A DNA stretch of 64,000 bases from Saprospiraceae bacterium UBA7328 (lineage in GTDB: Bacteria > Bacteroidota > Bacteroidia > Chitinophagales > Saprospiraceae): NCBI GenBank assembly GCA_002471345.1, contig DKPS01000176.1:1-64000 (forward strand). Reading direction: 5' to 3'. The notes under the pieces were generated by a model that did not search any database, was not told the origin of the DNA, and saw only the letters and a list, made by a program, of their open reading frames with translations. A program made the translations under genes and the position numbers. Each line of letters begins with the position of its first letter. Position 1 is the stretch's first letter. Below, piece after piece: positions 26,101-35,173 of this stretch.

Positions 26101-26354
26101 TTGTGCTTAAAATAGATAAAAAGTCTGCCATAATTCTTGCTGTCTTTATCTAATCTATGGTACTTATTTTTAATTTCTTTCCTCTGAAGAAAGCGAAGTA
26201 CTTTCTTTTTGAGTTGCCCACTTCCTTTTCCAGGAATAATCTCTACCTCTTTTATTTTCTTCTCAATGGCTTTATCTATGATATTATAGAGGGCCTTGTC
26301 AATAAGCCATCTTTTATTGTAGATATCATGAAGATCTAGTTTTAATTTACCCAT
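26097..26354 (-). CDS. Stand-alone Smr (MutS2 C-terminal) domain protein
   Basis: 85 residues comprising a single Smr domain: the LDLHD motif near the start and IIPGKGSGQLKKKVLRFL in the middle (family H(G.)G.G.L...V). Smr domains are nucleases or ribosome-linked RNA-binding modules. The usual 'HGkG' His is Pro-Gly here, seen also in other small Bacteroidota Smr proteins. It precedes and overlaps dgkA. Confidence 0.85.
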   Translation of the reverse strand: MGKLKLDLHDIYNKRWLIDKALYNIIDKAIEKKIKEVEIIPGKGSGQLKKKVLRFLQRKEIKNKYHRLDKDSKNYGRLFIYFKHK

Positions 26355-26495
26355 TTTAGTACGAAGAAATATGAGTGTGGAAAATATAAAAGTAGATAAA
26401 ATCTTCTCTTTTGATATAGAAGCTTTGACTTTCCAATTTGCAGTTTGAAATTAAAATGAGATATTTAACTCCATCATTTTGATTTTCAATCTACT

Positions 26496-27425
26496 ATGAA
26501 AAAATATATTATAGTCTTCTTCTTAACTTTAATTTCTTTAGTTAGTGCCTTATCTCAGTCTTTAGCTGAAAAGTTAGGATATAAGGAGACTGACAAATTG
26601 CTCATTATTCATGCTGATGATTTAGGCGTTGCGCATTCACAAAATATTGCCAGTTTTTTAGCTATGAAGACTGGTCCTGTAAATAGTGCGAGCATAATGA
26701 TGCCATGCCCTTGGGTTACAGAAGTGGCTGAATTTGCGCAAAAAAACCCAAATGCTGATCTCGGCCTACATCTTACCATGACTAATGAGTGGAAGCACAT
26801 GAATTGGGGGCCTTTAGCATCAAAAGACAAAGTACCCTCATTAATCAATGAGTTTGGTTTTTTATATGACAATTGCCTGAGTTTCGGTCAAAAAGCAAAA
26901 GTCGAAGAAGCTGAAATTGAACTTAGAGCTCAGATTGATCAGGCAATCAAAATGGGAATTCGCCCAACCCATCTAGATACTCATATGGGATGTTTGGTGT
27001 TTAATTCTCCTGAACTATTTGAAGTATATCTAAAACTAGGAAGAGAGTATAAAATACCTGTAATGGTAGGTAGACTATTTGTGCAAGCTGCCTCTCCTGC
27101 ATTTAAAGATAAAATTACCAAGGATGATATTATTATTGAATCTATTCTTACTGCCAATGTGCCAAATTATGAATCTGGAATGGCTGCTTATTATGAAAAA
27201 ACCTTAAGAAACCTATCATCAGGTGTAAACGTTTTATTGATTCACTTGGCATTTAACAATGCAGAAATGCAAGCTGTAACTATTGGGAAAGAACCCTGGG
27301 GAGCTTTATGGAGACAGCAGGATTTTGATTTCTTCACTAGTACAGAATGCAAAGAGATAATTGAGGATGAAGGAATACAATTAGTGACTTGGAGAGAGAT
27401 TCAAAAGGTAATGTATCCAGAATAA
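26496..27425 (+). CDS. Exported YdjC/ChbG-family carbohydrate deacetylase
   Basis: 309 residues. A signal peptide (to about residue 22, ALSQS) precedes the YdjC fold. The metal-site motifs are IIHADDLG (Asp-Asp near residue 40), GLHLTMTNEW, and PTHLDTHMG (the two His). Family members remove N-acetyl groups from chitooligosaccharides or related sugars using a divalent metal. Most YdjC proteins are cytoplasmic; this one is exported. It lies convergent to the susC/susD pair and may act on the same glycans, but the shared role is only inferred. Confidence 0.85.
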   Translation: MKKYIIVFFLTLISLVSALSQSLAEKLGYKETDKLLIIHADDLGVAHSQNIASFLAMKTGPVNSASIMMPCPWVTEVAEFAQKNPNADLGLHLTMTNEWKHMNWGPLASKDKVPSLINEFGFLYDNCLSFGQKAKVEEAEIELRAQIDQAIKMGIRPTHLDTHMGCLVFNSPELFEVYLKLGREYKIPVMVGRLFVQAASPAFKDKITKDDIIIESILTANVPNYESGMAAYYEKTLRNLSSGVNVLLIHLAFNNAEMQAVTIGKEPWGALWRQQDFDFFTSTECKEIIEDEGIQLVTWREIQKVMYPE

Positions 27426-27442
27426 TAGATTTTTAAAGGACA

Positions 27443-27482
27443 AAAAAAGGGCAGTGGTTTTATTAGCCACTGCCCTTTTTAT
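27443..27482. terminator. Bidirectional terminator between the deacetylase and susD genes
   Basis: The perfect stem gggcagtgg/ccactgccc (27449-27457 and 27467-27475) is flanked by A-runs on the left and T-runs on the right. It can terminate both convergent genes. Confidence 0.9.
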
Positions 27483-27505
27483 TCGTTAAAAACTATTACA
27501 TGTAA

Positions 27506-28813
27506 TTATCCATTTTCACTAGCTGGTCTAGGAAATTGTACATGTACCTTATCACCAGCTCTGTCCAACGGAATCTGATCTAAACGGTTATTTCTTCTAA
27601 GATCTATCCATCTATGACCTTCTCCAAAGAGAGAGTATCTTCTTTGCTTCAAAACTTCATCAGTAAGTGAGGCGTCATCCATTCCTCCACTGTAAGGTGC
27701 TAATCCTGATGCCACTCTTATTACATTTAATGCATCTACAGCAGCTGTATTGTTGCCACCAATATTAGCTTCTGCAGCAATTAATATTAGTTCTTCATTT
27801 CTAATTATGCTTGCAGCTGAACTATTAGAAGGATAGAGTGAAACTAAAGCAGATCCTGATAAACCATCTAAAGTGATAGTTGAACCTGTTTCTGATACTT
27901 TTGAAAGTCTTGTGTCTCCAGCTTCTGCTTCATCAGCCCAGCTAGGGTGTGCCATATAGTTATCCACACCTGGTACGTAGAATAATGGATTAGGCAAATC
28001 ATTTCCTGTAGCTCCACCAAAGGAGTAATATCCTCCAGTATTCATATCACCACCCATGTCCATAAATGAATTGTTTAGAGCTGACAAAGCACCACTTTTA
28101 TCATTCTGATAGATTGCAACTCTAGCTGCAAGTGCTCTATTGAACTGAGCTAATGCTTCTACATCACTACCTGGAATACTTTCAAACCCATTAAGATCAA
28201 ATATCATTGGCTCTCCTGGTCCAGATAATTGACCAAATCCTTCATCTAGAATACTTTTAATCCCGCCCAAAGATTCTTGGAAGCTTCCTGTAAATGGTCC
28301 CAAATTAGTAATATCATCTACATCTAATCTAATGCCATTATCATACTGACGTGTTGCTTCTAAAAGCATTTCGTATCCTATGATAGTGTTGGCAAAGCCA
28401 ATTAAAGCATTAGTTTGAGATGGAGTAAGAGAGGCAACAGTATTAGCCACTGCCGTCTTCAGTAATATCGCATTTCTAACAGATCTGTATCTTCCGAAGT
28501 AAGATCTTGTAGTTAAGAATCCCTGACTATCTAGATTTCCACCATTCTGACCAAGAAGCTCAGATGTGTAACGAGGATCTGTTCCTCTTAAATCTAAATA
28601 TTCACGTCCTATAATACTTGTAGTCCAGAAGTGAAACTGCATGTCATTTCTAATCACAGCTTGTAATCCTTGACCTAATAATTGTAAATCGGCTAAAGTT
28701 GCACCGCTTTCAAAACTTTCTACAGTAGGCGAATTGGGATTGAGTACCTCATCCACATTACACGAGGTCAATCCGACGAATCCTACTAAAAATGTTAATA
28801 ATATTTTCTTCAT
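27506..28813 (-). CDS. SusD/RagB-family outer membrane nutrient-binding lipoprotein
   Basis: 435 residues with a lipoprotein signal ending GLTSC (Cys18). The SusD pattern is clear: NPNSPT near the N-terminus, helical TPR-like middle (ALARVA-type RALAARVAIY), the RNEELILIAAEANI helix, AVDALNVIRVASGL, and the C-terminal ERR-like LKQRRYSLFGEGHRWIDLRR followed by PRPASE. SusD proteins lid the TonB-dependent SusC channel and bind the oligosaccharide or peptide substrate. It follows susC by 10 bp. No glycoside hydrolase or sensor sits beside this pair, so the substrate is unknown. Confidence 0.93.
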   Translation of the reverse strand: MKKILLTFLVGFVGLTSCNVDEVLNPNSPTVESFESGATLADLQLLGQGLQAVIRNDMQFHFWTTSIIGREYLDLRGTDPRYTSELLGQNGGNLDSQGFLTTRSYFGRYRSVRNAILLKTAVANTVASLTPSQTNALIGFANTIIGYEMLLEATRQYDNGIRLDVDDITNLGPFTGSFQESLGGIKSILDEGFGQLSGPGEPMIFDLNGFESIPGSDVEALAQFNRALAARVAIYQNDKSGALSALNNSFMDMGGDMNTGGYYSFGGATGNDLPNPLFYVPGVDNYMAHPSWADEAEAGDTRLSKVSETGSTITLDGLSGSALVSLYPSNSSAASIIRNEELILIAAEANIGGNNTAAVDALNVIRVASGLAPYSGGMDDASLTDEVLKQRRYSLFGEGHRWIDLRRNNRLDQIPLDRAGDKVHVQFPRPASENG

Positions 28814-28823
28814 GATCTCTGAT

Positions 28824-31808
28824 TTAGAATGTTACGTTAAGGTGGAAATTGATATTCTTATTCGCTGGATAAGGAGTCACTTCCACTGAGTTTATTAATA
28901 CATTGTTTCCAAAGTTAGATACCTCTGGATCATAACTGTTGTAATCAAATGAGTTGATGAGGTTTCTTCCTGAGATTCCAATTTTTATATCAGCAAAATC
29001 TACAGCTGAACTTGGCACTCTATAATAGAGTCCTATTTCTCTTAATCTTAGGTATCCAGCATCTTCAATGTATACACCTGGGTGTGTACCTAGTGCTCCT
29101 AGTCTGAAGTCACCATTAGAGGTAGCTCCTGCTGGATCTAAGGTGGTGTCATCATAATCCCAAGTCACACCTCCTAAGTCGTAAAGAAGTGTACTCAAGT
29201 TTATACCATCGCCTCCTTGCTTCCAGTGGAATAACCAATTCAATTCGAAGTTGTTGTAAGTAAGACTATTAGTCCAAGACATATTGAAGTCAGCCTCCAT
29301 ATCACCAAACTTCATAAATCCGTCTCCTTCTGGATCTACATTAGAACAGTCACCACCACATCGACTAGGATCAATAGTACCGATTAGTTGAGTTGCACTC
29401 TGGCCTTGTTGAATACGCCCCTGTCCTAGAAATGCAGCAAATCCACCTGTGTTAAATGCTGGAATATCCAATCTTGTAACTTCAGAATTGTTCTTCCACC
29501 AATTGATGCCAGTAGCCCATGAAAGATCTCTTGTTTTGATCACTTCGGCTTCTAAGCCTAATTCGATTCCTTTATTCTCTAACTCACCTGCATTTACTAC
29601 TTGATTTGTAAATCCTGTAGATGCTGGAACTTGAGCTCTTAATAAGAGGTCATCAATTGTTTTGATATAGTAAGATGCATTAACTAAGATTCTATTATCC
29701 AAGAATCCTAAATCTGCTCCAAATTCTATTTCTGTCTGTGTCTCTGGAGCTACATCTGGATTTCCTCTAAGTGCATTTGTGAATAGACCAGCATTGCCTC
29801 CTATCTGTGTAGGATCTAATGCGTTAAACCTATCAGCAAATCCAGCAAATCTTGAAGACTTACCATATGCAGCTCTAGGCTTCAATTGCGATATAAAACT
29901 ACCACTCATATCTGTCAAGTTATGGATGTTAATTGCAACACTAGCCTTAGGATTCCAAAATACTTTATTAGGATCACCATTATTAGTAGACTTATCTCCT
30001 CTTAATCCGAAAGTGGCAATGATTTTATCATCCCAGTTTACCTCTTCTTGGAAGAAGGCACCTTTAATCTGCTCATCTAGTCTATTTTGTCCTACAGATA
30101 TATTTGCTGCCTGATCCACGTTTTCTTGTGAACCGTTAAGTCCAGATGCAATAGCTGTAACCACGTTTTGATCTCTATCTAATTGTATCACTCCTGCGGT
30201 AGTACGGAAGTTAATATTGTTATCAGTGAAATAACTATGTACCAAGTATGCCGTCATACTAGTACGATTGTTAAATCCATTTCCTGCTATAGATACTCCT
30301 CTTAATGAAGAAGGATCTCTATAGAATGAAAGTGACTGAGGGAAAAGACCTCGAGCTCTAACAGTATACTGATCTAATCCCAGTTCAAAACCAGCTTTGA
30401 GAGACTGATTATCTTCTTGAATGATATTATAACTACCTGTTAAACTTCCAAAGAATCTATTAACTCTTTCCTCATTGGTGGTAAGAGCTACTGTTTCTAA
30501 AACATTTGAACCTACTCTACTATTTGCTGGAAAATTGCCATTGGCATCAGCAAATAGGTCATCCCAAGGACGAGTAAATGCCTGTGCATATCCAATTGTT
30601 GTATTGGAATTAGAATTATTGAATAAACCTCTATCCGCATCAGCAAAAACATATTGAGTAGAAAGATCTACAGTAAATCTATCAGTCAATTTATGAGAAA
30701 CATTAGCTCTCAATGAAGATTTCTTATAGCCAGTATTATTGACTAATCCTCCTTGGTCTCTATAAGTACCACTTATATAAAACTTAGTTTTGTCACTACC
30801 ACCACCTACGCTTAATGCAGAGATAGATTGAACAGGACTATTATCATAAAGCAGGCTTTCATAATCATTGACACCGTTTTGATCAAATCTTGCAGCTTCA
30901 TCTTCTCCAAAAGCAGAAACTACTTTGGCTCTGTCCCATCCTCTATCACCTAGAAGTCTGGTAGGAGAACTTACACCTAAAGTCTGGGAGAAATTGATTT
31001 TAGTATCAGAATTATACTTTCCTGATTTAGTCTTTATTACAACAACACCTCCAGCACCACCTACACCATAGATAGCTGCCGCAGAAGCTCCTTTTAATAT
31101 TTCGATGGATGCTATATCTTCAGGAATCAAATCTGCTATCCTGTTAGAGGCATCATCTTGGTTAGTTGCAGTGTTACCTCCACCTGCTGCTGAAGTTACT
31201 ATATCAGTTCCTAGAGAGATACTAGAGTTATCTAGATATACCCCATCTATTATATACTGTGGTTGTTGATTTAAGAATACAGAGGTTACCCCTCTAAGTC
31301 TAATAGAAAAACCACCACCTGGGGCACCTGAGTTAGCTCTTATATCAGCACCTTTGAATTTTCCATAAAGAGCACCATCCACCGTATTTTGAGGCGTTAC
31401 TCCAGTTAATTCTTCAGCTGAAATTGAAGCTACCGCGTTTGCTAGGTTGGCTCTTTTTACTGATGTTGCCATACCTGTAATGACCACTTCATCCAATTTG
31501 TTAGCTGATTCTTCCATATTTAGATCGAGTACATTGCTATCGGAAGAAACCTCTACCGTTGTAGTGGCATATCCTAAATAGCTGAACTCTAAACTGCCAG
31601 GATCAGCAGTTACATCTATGGAATAAGATCCATCAATGTCGGTAATAGTACCAGCAGTGGTACCTTTTACCAAAATAGAAACACCTATGAGAGCCTCTCC
31701 ATTTTGATCAGTGACTGTACCCGTCACTGTGTACTGTGAAAAACCGACCACAGCACAAATCGATACTAAAAGCACCGAAAATGTCAGTCGACATAAGATT
31801 TTTTTCAT
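28824..31808 (-). CDS. SusC/RagA-family TonB-dependent transporter
   Basis: 994 residues from the Met at 31808 (MKKILCRLTF); an upstream in-frame ATG would put 12 polar residues before the signal peptide. After the signal come a carboxypeptidase-like regulatory domain (VTGTVTDQNGEALIGVSILVKG), the TonB box region (LDEVVITG), the plug (LRGVTSV, QYIIDGVYLDN, SIEILKGASAAAIYG) and a 22-strand barrel ending NINFHLNVTF. It imports large ligands across the outer membrane with its SusD partner. A pair of AGCGCT palindromes lies upstream and may be its operator. Confidence 0.94.
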   Translation of the reverse strand: MKKILCRLTFSVLLVSICAVVGFSQYTVTGTVTDQNGEALIGVSILVKGTTAGTITDIDGSYSIDVTADPGSLEFSYLGYATTTVEVSSDSNVLDLNMEESANKLDEVVITGMATSVKRANLANAVASISAEELTGVTPQNTVDGALYGKFKGADIRANSGAPGGGFSIRLRGVTSVFLNQQPQYIIDGVYLDNSSISLGTDIVTSAAGGGNTATNQDDASNRIADLIPEDIASIEILKGASAAAIYGVGGAGGVVVIKTKSGKYNSDTKINFSQTLGVSSPTRLLGDRGWDRAKVVSAFGEDEAARFDQNGVNDYESLLYDNSPVQSISALSVGGGSDKTKFYISGTYRDQGGLVNNTGYKKSSLRANVSHKLTDRFTVDLSTQYVFADADRGLFNNSNSNTTIGYAQAFTRPWDDLFADANGNFPANSRVGSNVLETVALTTNEERVNRFFGSLTGSYNIIQEDNQSLKAGFELGLDQYTVRARGLFPQSLSFYRDPSSLRGVSIAGNGFNNRTSMTAYLVHSYFTDNNINFRTTAGVIQLDRDQNVVTAIASGLNGSQENVDQAANISVGQNRLDEQIKGAFFQEEVNWDDKIIATFGLRGDKSTNNGDPNKVFWNPKASVAINIHNLTDMSGSFISQLKPRAAYGKSSRFAGFADRFNALDPTQIGGNAGLFTNALRGNPDVAPETQTEIEFGADLGFLDNRILVNASYYIKTIDDLLLRAQVPASTGFTNQVVNAGELENKGIELGLEAEVIKTRDLSWATGINWWKNNSEVTRLDIPAFNTGGFAAFLGQGRIQQGQSATQLIGTIDPSRCGGDCSNVDPEGDGFMKFGDMEADFNMSWTNSLTYNNFELNWLFHWKQGGDGINLSTLLYDLGGVTWDYDDTTLDPAGATSNGDFRLGALGTHPGVYIEDAGYLRLREIGLYYRVPSSAVDFADIKIGISGRNLINSFDYNSYDPEVSNFGNNVLINSVEVTPYPANKNINFHLNVTF

Positions 31809-31887
31809 ACTTGTTTTTTCATAGTGAAGATGCATGAATAGCAACTTCGATTAATAAATAGGATTTAAATAAACATTAGATTAATTC

Positions 31888-31967
31888 AGCGCTAATGTAT
31901 TCCAAAGATTCGAAGTCGTATACCCCGATTTAAATATTCTTTGATATTGTAAAAACGTATTAGCGCT
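31888..31967. promoter_or_regulatory. Paired AGCGCT inverted-repeat sites upstream of susC (candidate operators)
   Basis: AGCGCTAAT at 31888-31896 and its reverse complement ATTAGCGCT at 31959-31967. Both contain the AGCGCT palindrome, whose centres are 74 bp apart (about seven helical turns). The nearer site is about 80 bp before the susC start. CG-centred palindromes of this style are typical for LacI-family repressors, and the phasing would suit DNA looping. This is an inference from pattern only. Confidence 0.4.
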
Positions 31968-32305
31968 CCACAATATACCGCCTAGAAAGAAAATATATTA
32001 TTGAATATAGATAAATGAATATGCAGAGACTATAGATCAACGTAGTTTATAGGCTAACGCAAAAATATTTAATTCTTGATGTGCCTTTGTTTTGAACTTG
32101 TGAGATTTGCTAATTTCGATGTATGTTTATTTTGTCTATACCCTTCTACAGTTCAAAATAATGAAACTAATTTAATGAGCAACTCTCCTATATTAACAAA
32201 CTGGACTTTTCATAAGCCAGATAATTGCACCTTTAATGAAAATAGAGTTAGCTTCGTACTCTAATGTTAATCATAAGAAGAACATATAGGATAAGATCAA
32301 ATAGG

Positions 32306-32351
32306 AGACCCGTCCGGGTCTGATATAATTATTGCCGAGCCCTCTCAGGGC
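32306..32351 (+). promoter_or_regulatory. Two GC-rich hairpins in the leader of the arginine operon
   Basis: AGACCC-gtcc-GGGTCT (32306-32321) and GCCCT-ctc-AGGGC (32339-32351) are unusual in this AT-rich background and sit 64-109 bp before the first arginine gene. No T-run follows the second, so it is not a plain terminator. They could be a cis-regulatory RNA, protein-binding sites, or the edge of a small repeat. Confidence 0.35.
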
Positions 32352-32414
32352 AGGTTACATTTTCCATTTCCATTTCCGTTTTCAAATTCAAACATTCTAA
32401 ACAAACTATAAATA

Positions 32415-33011
32415 ATGCAAGGTGCATTGACTATTAGATTAGCTAATAACACTGATCATAAATATGCAGATAGCATATCAAACATGTACAGAGAATCCTC
32501 AAAACATAGAGGCACAGGCATAGCAATTAGAGAACCAGAATATATATGTCAGAAGATTTCTGAAAGAAAAGCTATGATCGCCTTTATTGGTGAGACTCTA
32601 GGTGGGTTTTGTTATATAGAAACTTTCAGCAAAGGAACATATGTCTCTAATAGTGGACTTATAGTAGATCTACAGTTCAGAGGAATAGGACTAGGTAAAA
32701 AGATCAAAGCTGAAATATTTAAAATGGCACGTGAGAATTATCCTGATGCTAAAGTATTTGGAATCACAACTAGCAGTGTGGTCATGAAGATCAATAGTGA
32801 CCTAGGTTATATGCCGGTTTCATTTAAAGAACTTACTGATGACGAGGAGTTTTGGAAAGGTTGTAACAGTTGCCCCAATTTTGATATTCTATTACGTAAT
32901 GATAAAAAGCTGTGCTTATGTACAGGAATGTTGGCTAAATCAAAAAATGAAGTGATGAAAATTGATCTTAGTGACCTTGTTTTAAAAGAAGAAAACAATT
33001 CAAATGAATAA
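32415..33011 (+). CDS. GNAT acetyltransferase, probable N-acyl-glutamate synthase of the arginine pathway
   Basis: 198 residues with a GNAT fold. The acyl-CoA pyrophosphate loop reads VDLQFRGIGLGKKIKAEI (family R/Q-x-x-G-x-G/A), followed by the helix and strand KVFGITTSSVVMKINSDLGY. A Cys-rich C-terminal segment (GCNSCPNF, LCLCTG) is typical of the group found first in Bacteroidota arginine operons. As the first gene of the operon it most likely makes N-acetyl- or N-succinylglutamate; the argF' specificity below favours succinyl. It overlaps argG by 8 bp. Confidence 0.8.
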   Translation: MQGALTIRLANNTDHKYADSISNMYRESSKHRGTGIAIREPEYICQKISERKAMIAFIGETLGGFCYIETFSKGTYVSNSGLIVDLQFRGIGLGKKIKAEIFKMARENYPDAKVFGITTSSVVMKINSDLGYMPVSFKELTDDEEFWKGCNSCPNFDILLRNDKKLCLCTGMLAKSKNEVMKIDLSDLVLKEENNSNE

Positions 33012-34197
33012 TAAAATAGTATTGGCATATAGTGGAGGATTAGATACTTCATATTGTATCCTTCACCTTATTGATGAGGGATATGAGGTCCATGCAGTTT
33101 CGGTAAATACAGGAGGGTTTAGCAATGAGGAGTTAGTGGAACTAGATCAGAGAGCTATGGCTATGGGAGCTGCGAGATATGAGTGTATTGATATCACTGA
33201 GCAGTATTATGATGACTGTCTTCGATATCTCATTTATGGTAATGTTCTACGTAGTAACACTTATCCATTGAGTGTGAGTTCTGAAAGAGCTTTTCAAGCT
33301 ATGGCTATATTGAAATATGCAAAAACTCATGGGATAAATACTATAGCACATGGTAGTACCGGAGCAGGAAATGATCAAATCAGATTTGATACTGTGTTTA
33401 TAAGCGATGCTGATGATTTTGAGATCATTACTCCCATACGTGACAAGAAATTGAGTCGTCAAGAGGAGATAGATTATATCCATTCAAAAGGTTTTGATTG
33501 GTCAGAACAAAAGAAAAACTATTCTATCAATCAGGGATTGTGGGGCACAAGCATAGGTGGTAAAGAGACCTTGACCTCTAGGCATACCATTCCTGAAGAA
33601 GCCTATTTGTCAGAAGCAAAAAGTGTGATACCTCTTGATTTAGAAATCACTTTTGAAGAAGGAGAGCCTGTAGCCCTAGATGGGGAAAAATATAAATCCA
33701 AAGTGTCCTTAATTCAAAAGCTAAATGAGATAGGAAGTTCTTTTGCTATAGGACGTGATATGCATGTGGGTGATACGATAATTGGTATAAAAGGAAGAGT
33801 AGCTTTTGAGGCTCCTGCAGCTTTAATAATTATAAAGGCGCATCATCTTTTAGAAAAACATACTCAAAGTAAGTGGCAATCATATTGGAAAAACCAATTG
33901 TCAGAATGGTATGGAATGTTTCTTCATGAAGGAAAATATCGAGAACCCGTGATGAGAAATATTGAAACCTTTCTCACTGATACTCAGAGTACTGTGAATG
34001 GAAGTGTATATCTAAAATTACATCCATATAGATTTGAATTGATAGGCATTGAATCACCAAACGATCTGATGAGTGCCAAATTTGGTTCTTATGGAGAAGA
34101 AAATTTAGCATGGAGTGCTGATGACGCCAAAGGATTCACAAAGATTTTTTCTAATGCAGATCGAATCTACCAAAGCATAAATCAGAAAAATGAATAG
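33004..34197 (+). CDS. argG: Argininosuccinate synthase
   Basis: 397 residues, normal length. The N-terminal ATP pyrophosphatase loop AYSGGLDTSY (7-16) is intact. Other conserved segments are IAHGSTGAGNDQIRF, NYSINQGLWGTSIGG and EGEPVALDG. The enzyme joins citrulline and aspartate with ATP, the penultimate step of arginine synthesis, in the cytoplasm. Its start lies inside the GNAT gene end, and its own end overlaps argC by 8 bp, so the operon is tightly coupled. Confidence 0.95.
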   Translation: MNNKIVLAYSGGLDTSYCILHLIDEGYEVHAVSVNTGGFSNEELVELDQRAMAMGAARYECIDITEQYYDDCLRYLIYGNVLRSNTYPLSVSSERAFQAMAILKYAKTHGINTIAHGSTGAGNDQIRFDTVFISDADDFEIITPIRDKKLSRQEEIDYIHSKGFDWSEQKKNYSINQGLWGTSIGGKETLTSRHTIPEEAYLSEAKSVIPLDLEITFEEGEPVALDGEKYKSKVSLIQKLNEIGSSFAIGRDMHVGDTIIGIKGRVAFEAPAALIIIKAHHLLEKHTQSKWQSYWKNQLSEWYGMFLHEGKYREPVMRNIETFLTDTQSTVNGSVYLKLHPYRFELIGIESPNDLMSAKFGSYGEENLAWSADDAKGFTKIFSNADRIYQSINQKNE

Positions 34198-35164
34198 TAA
34201 AATACGGGCAGGGATAGTAGGAGGTGCCGGTTATGCCGGAGGTGAATTAATAAGATTGCTTACTGGACATCCAAACGTTGAAGTACAGTGGGTATTAAGT
34301 CAGAGTCAGAATGGCAAAAAAATTCATGAAATACATCATGATCTATTAGGTTGGAGTGATCTGACATTCCAAAATGAAATGACTTCTGCGATTGATGCTC
34401 TTTTCATTTGCTCTGGTCATGGAAAAAGTAAAGCATTTTTAGATCAAAATAAAATTGATGAACACGTGGTGATCATCGATTTATCAAGAGATTTTAGATT
34501 GAAAAGCGAAGAACATGACTATGTATATGGGCTATGTGAATTGAACAAAGAGCAGATTAAAAAGTCTAACAAAATTGCTAACTGTGGATGTTTTGCTTCA
34601 TGCATACAAATAGGATTACTTCCAGCGGCTAAAGAGGGATGGCTTAAATCCGATATACATGTAAATGCAATAACAGGTAGTACTGGTGCAGGCCAATCTA
34701 AATTAGATACAACGCACTTTTCATGGAGAAATAATAATATTTCTATTTACAAAGCATTCAAGCATCAACACTTAGGTGAAATTTTACAAAGCATATCTCA
34801 AGAAGACCAATCTTTTGATAGTCATATCAATTTTCTGCCAGTGCGTGGAGATTTTTCACGAGGCATTTATGCCAGTATGTATTTCAATTGTGAAGTGGAT
34901 ATAGAAATGATAAATGAAACATATAGAGATTATTATAAGAATTCTCCTTTTGTACATATTACTTCACATAACCCTTCTTTAAAAGAAGTTGTGAATACTA
35001 ATATGAACTATATCCACCTGGAACGAATAGATAACAAATTGCTGATCATCAGCATGTTAGACAACTTGGTGAAAGGGGCTGCAGGACAAGCAGTTCAAAA
35101 TATGAATATAGTTTTTGATCTTGAAGAAGATGCAGGCTTGCAGCTGAAAGCATCTGTATATTAA
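34190..35164 (+). CDS. argC: N-acetyl(succinyl)-gamma-glutamyl-phosphate reductase
   Basis: 324 residues. The NADP-binding loop GGAGYAGGELIRLL is at 11-24; the catalytic Cys is C134 in NCGCFA (family NPGCYPT-like). Other conserved parts are STGAGQSKLDTTHFSWRNNN and FLPVRGDFSRGIYASMY, containing the His and Arg of the substrate site. It reduces the acyl-glutamyl phosphate to the semialdehyde. It belongs to the short Bacteroidota ArgC subgroup with a Cys-Gly-Cys motif. It is embedded in the operon with an 8-bp overlap to argG and a 9-bp gap to argD. Confidence 0.93.
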   Translation: MNSKIRAGIVGGAGYAGGELIRLLTGHPNVEVQWVLSQSQNGKKIHEIHHDLLGWSDLTFQNEMTSAIDALFICSGHGKSKAFLDQNKIDEHVVIIDLSRDFRLKSEEHDYVYGLCELNKEQIKKSNKIANCGCFASCIQIGLLPAAKEGWLKSDIHVNAITGSTGAGQSKLDTTHFSWRNNNISIYKAFKHQHLGEILQSISQEDQSFDSHINFLPVRGDFSRGIYASMYFNCEVDIEMINETYRDYYKNSPFVHITSHNPSLKEVVNTNMNYIHLERIDNKLLIISMLDNLVKGAAGQAVQNMNIVFDLEEDAGLQLKASVY

Positions 35165-35173
35165 AAAATTAAG

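Larger units (their letters stand above)
31809..32414. other. Divergent intergenic region between susC and the arginine operon
   Basis: 606 bp. Near susC lies an inverted pair of AGCGCTAAT sites (annotated separately). Near the arginine operon are two short GC-rich hairpins (annotated separately). A 62-codon frame at 32076-32264 has no plausible signal, homology or composition and is not called. Confidence 0.5.

Noticed and set aside
32076..32264. 62-codon frame between susC and the arginine operon, considered as a leader peptide
   Set aside because: It has no run of Arg codons, no following attenuator-type terminator, and poor composition.
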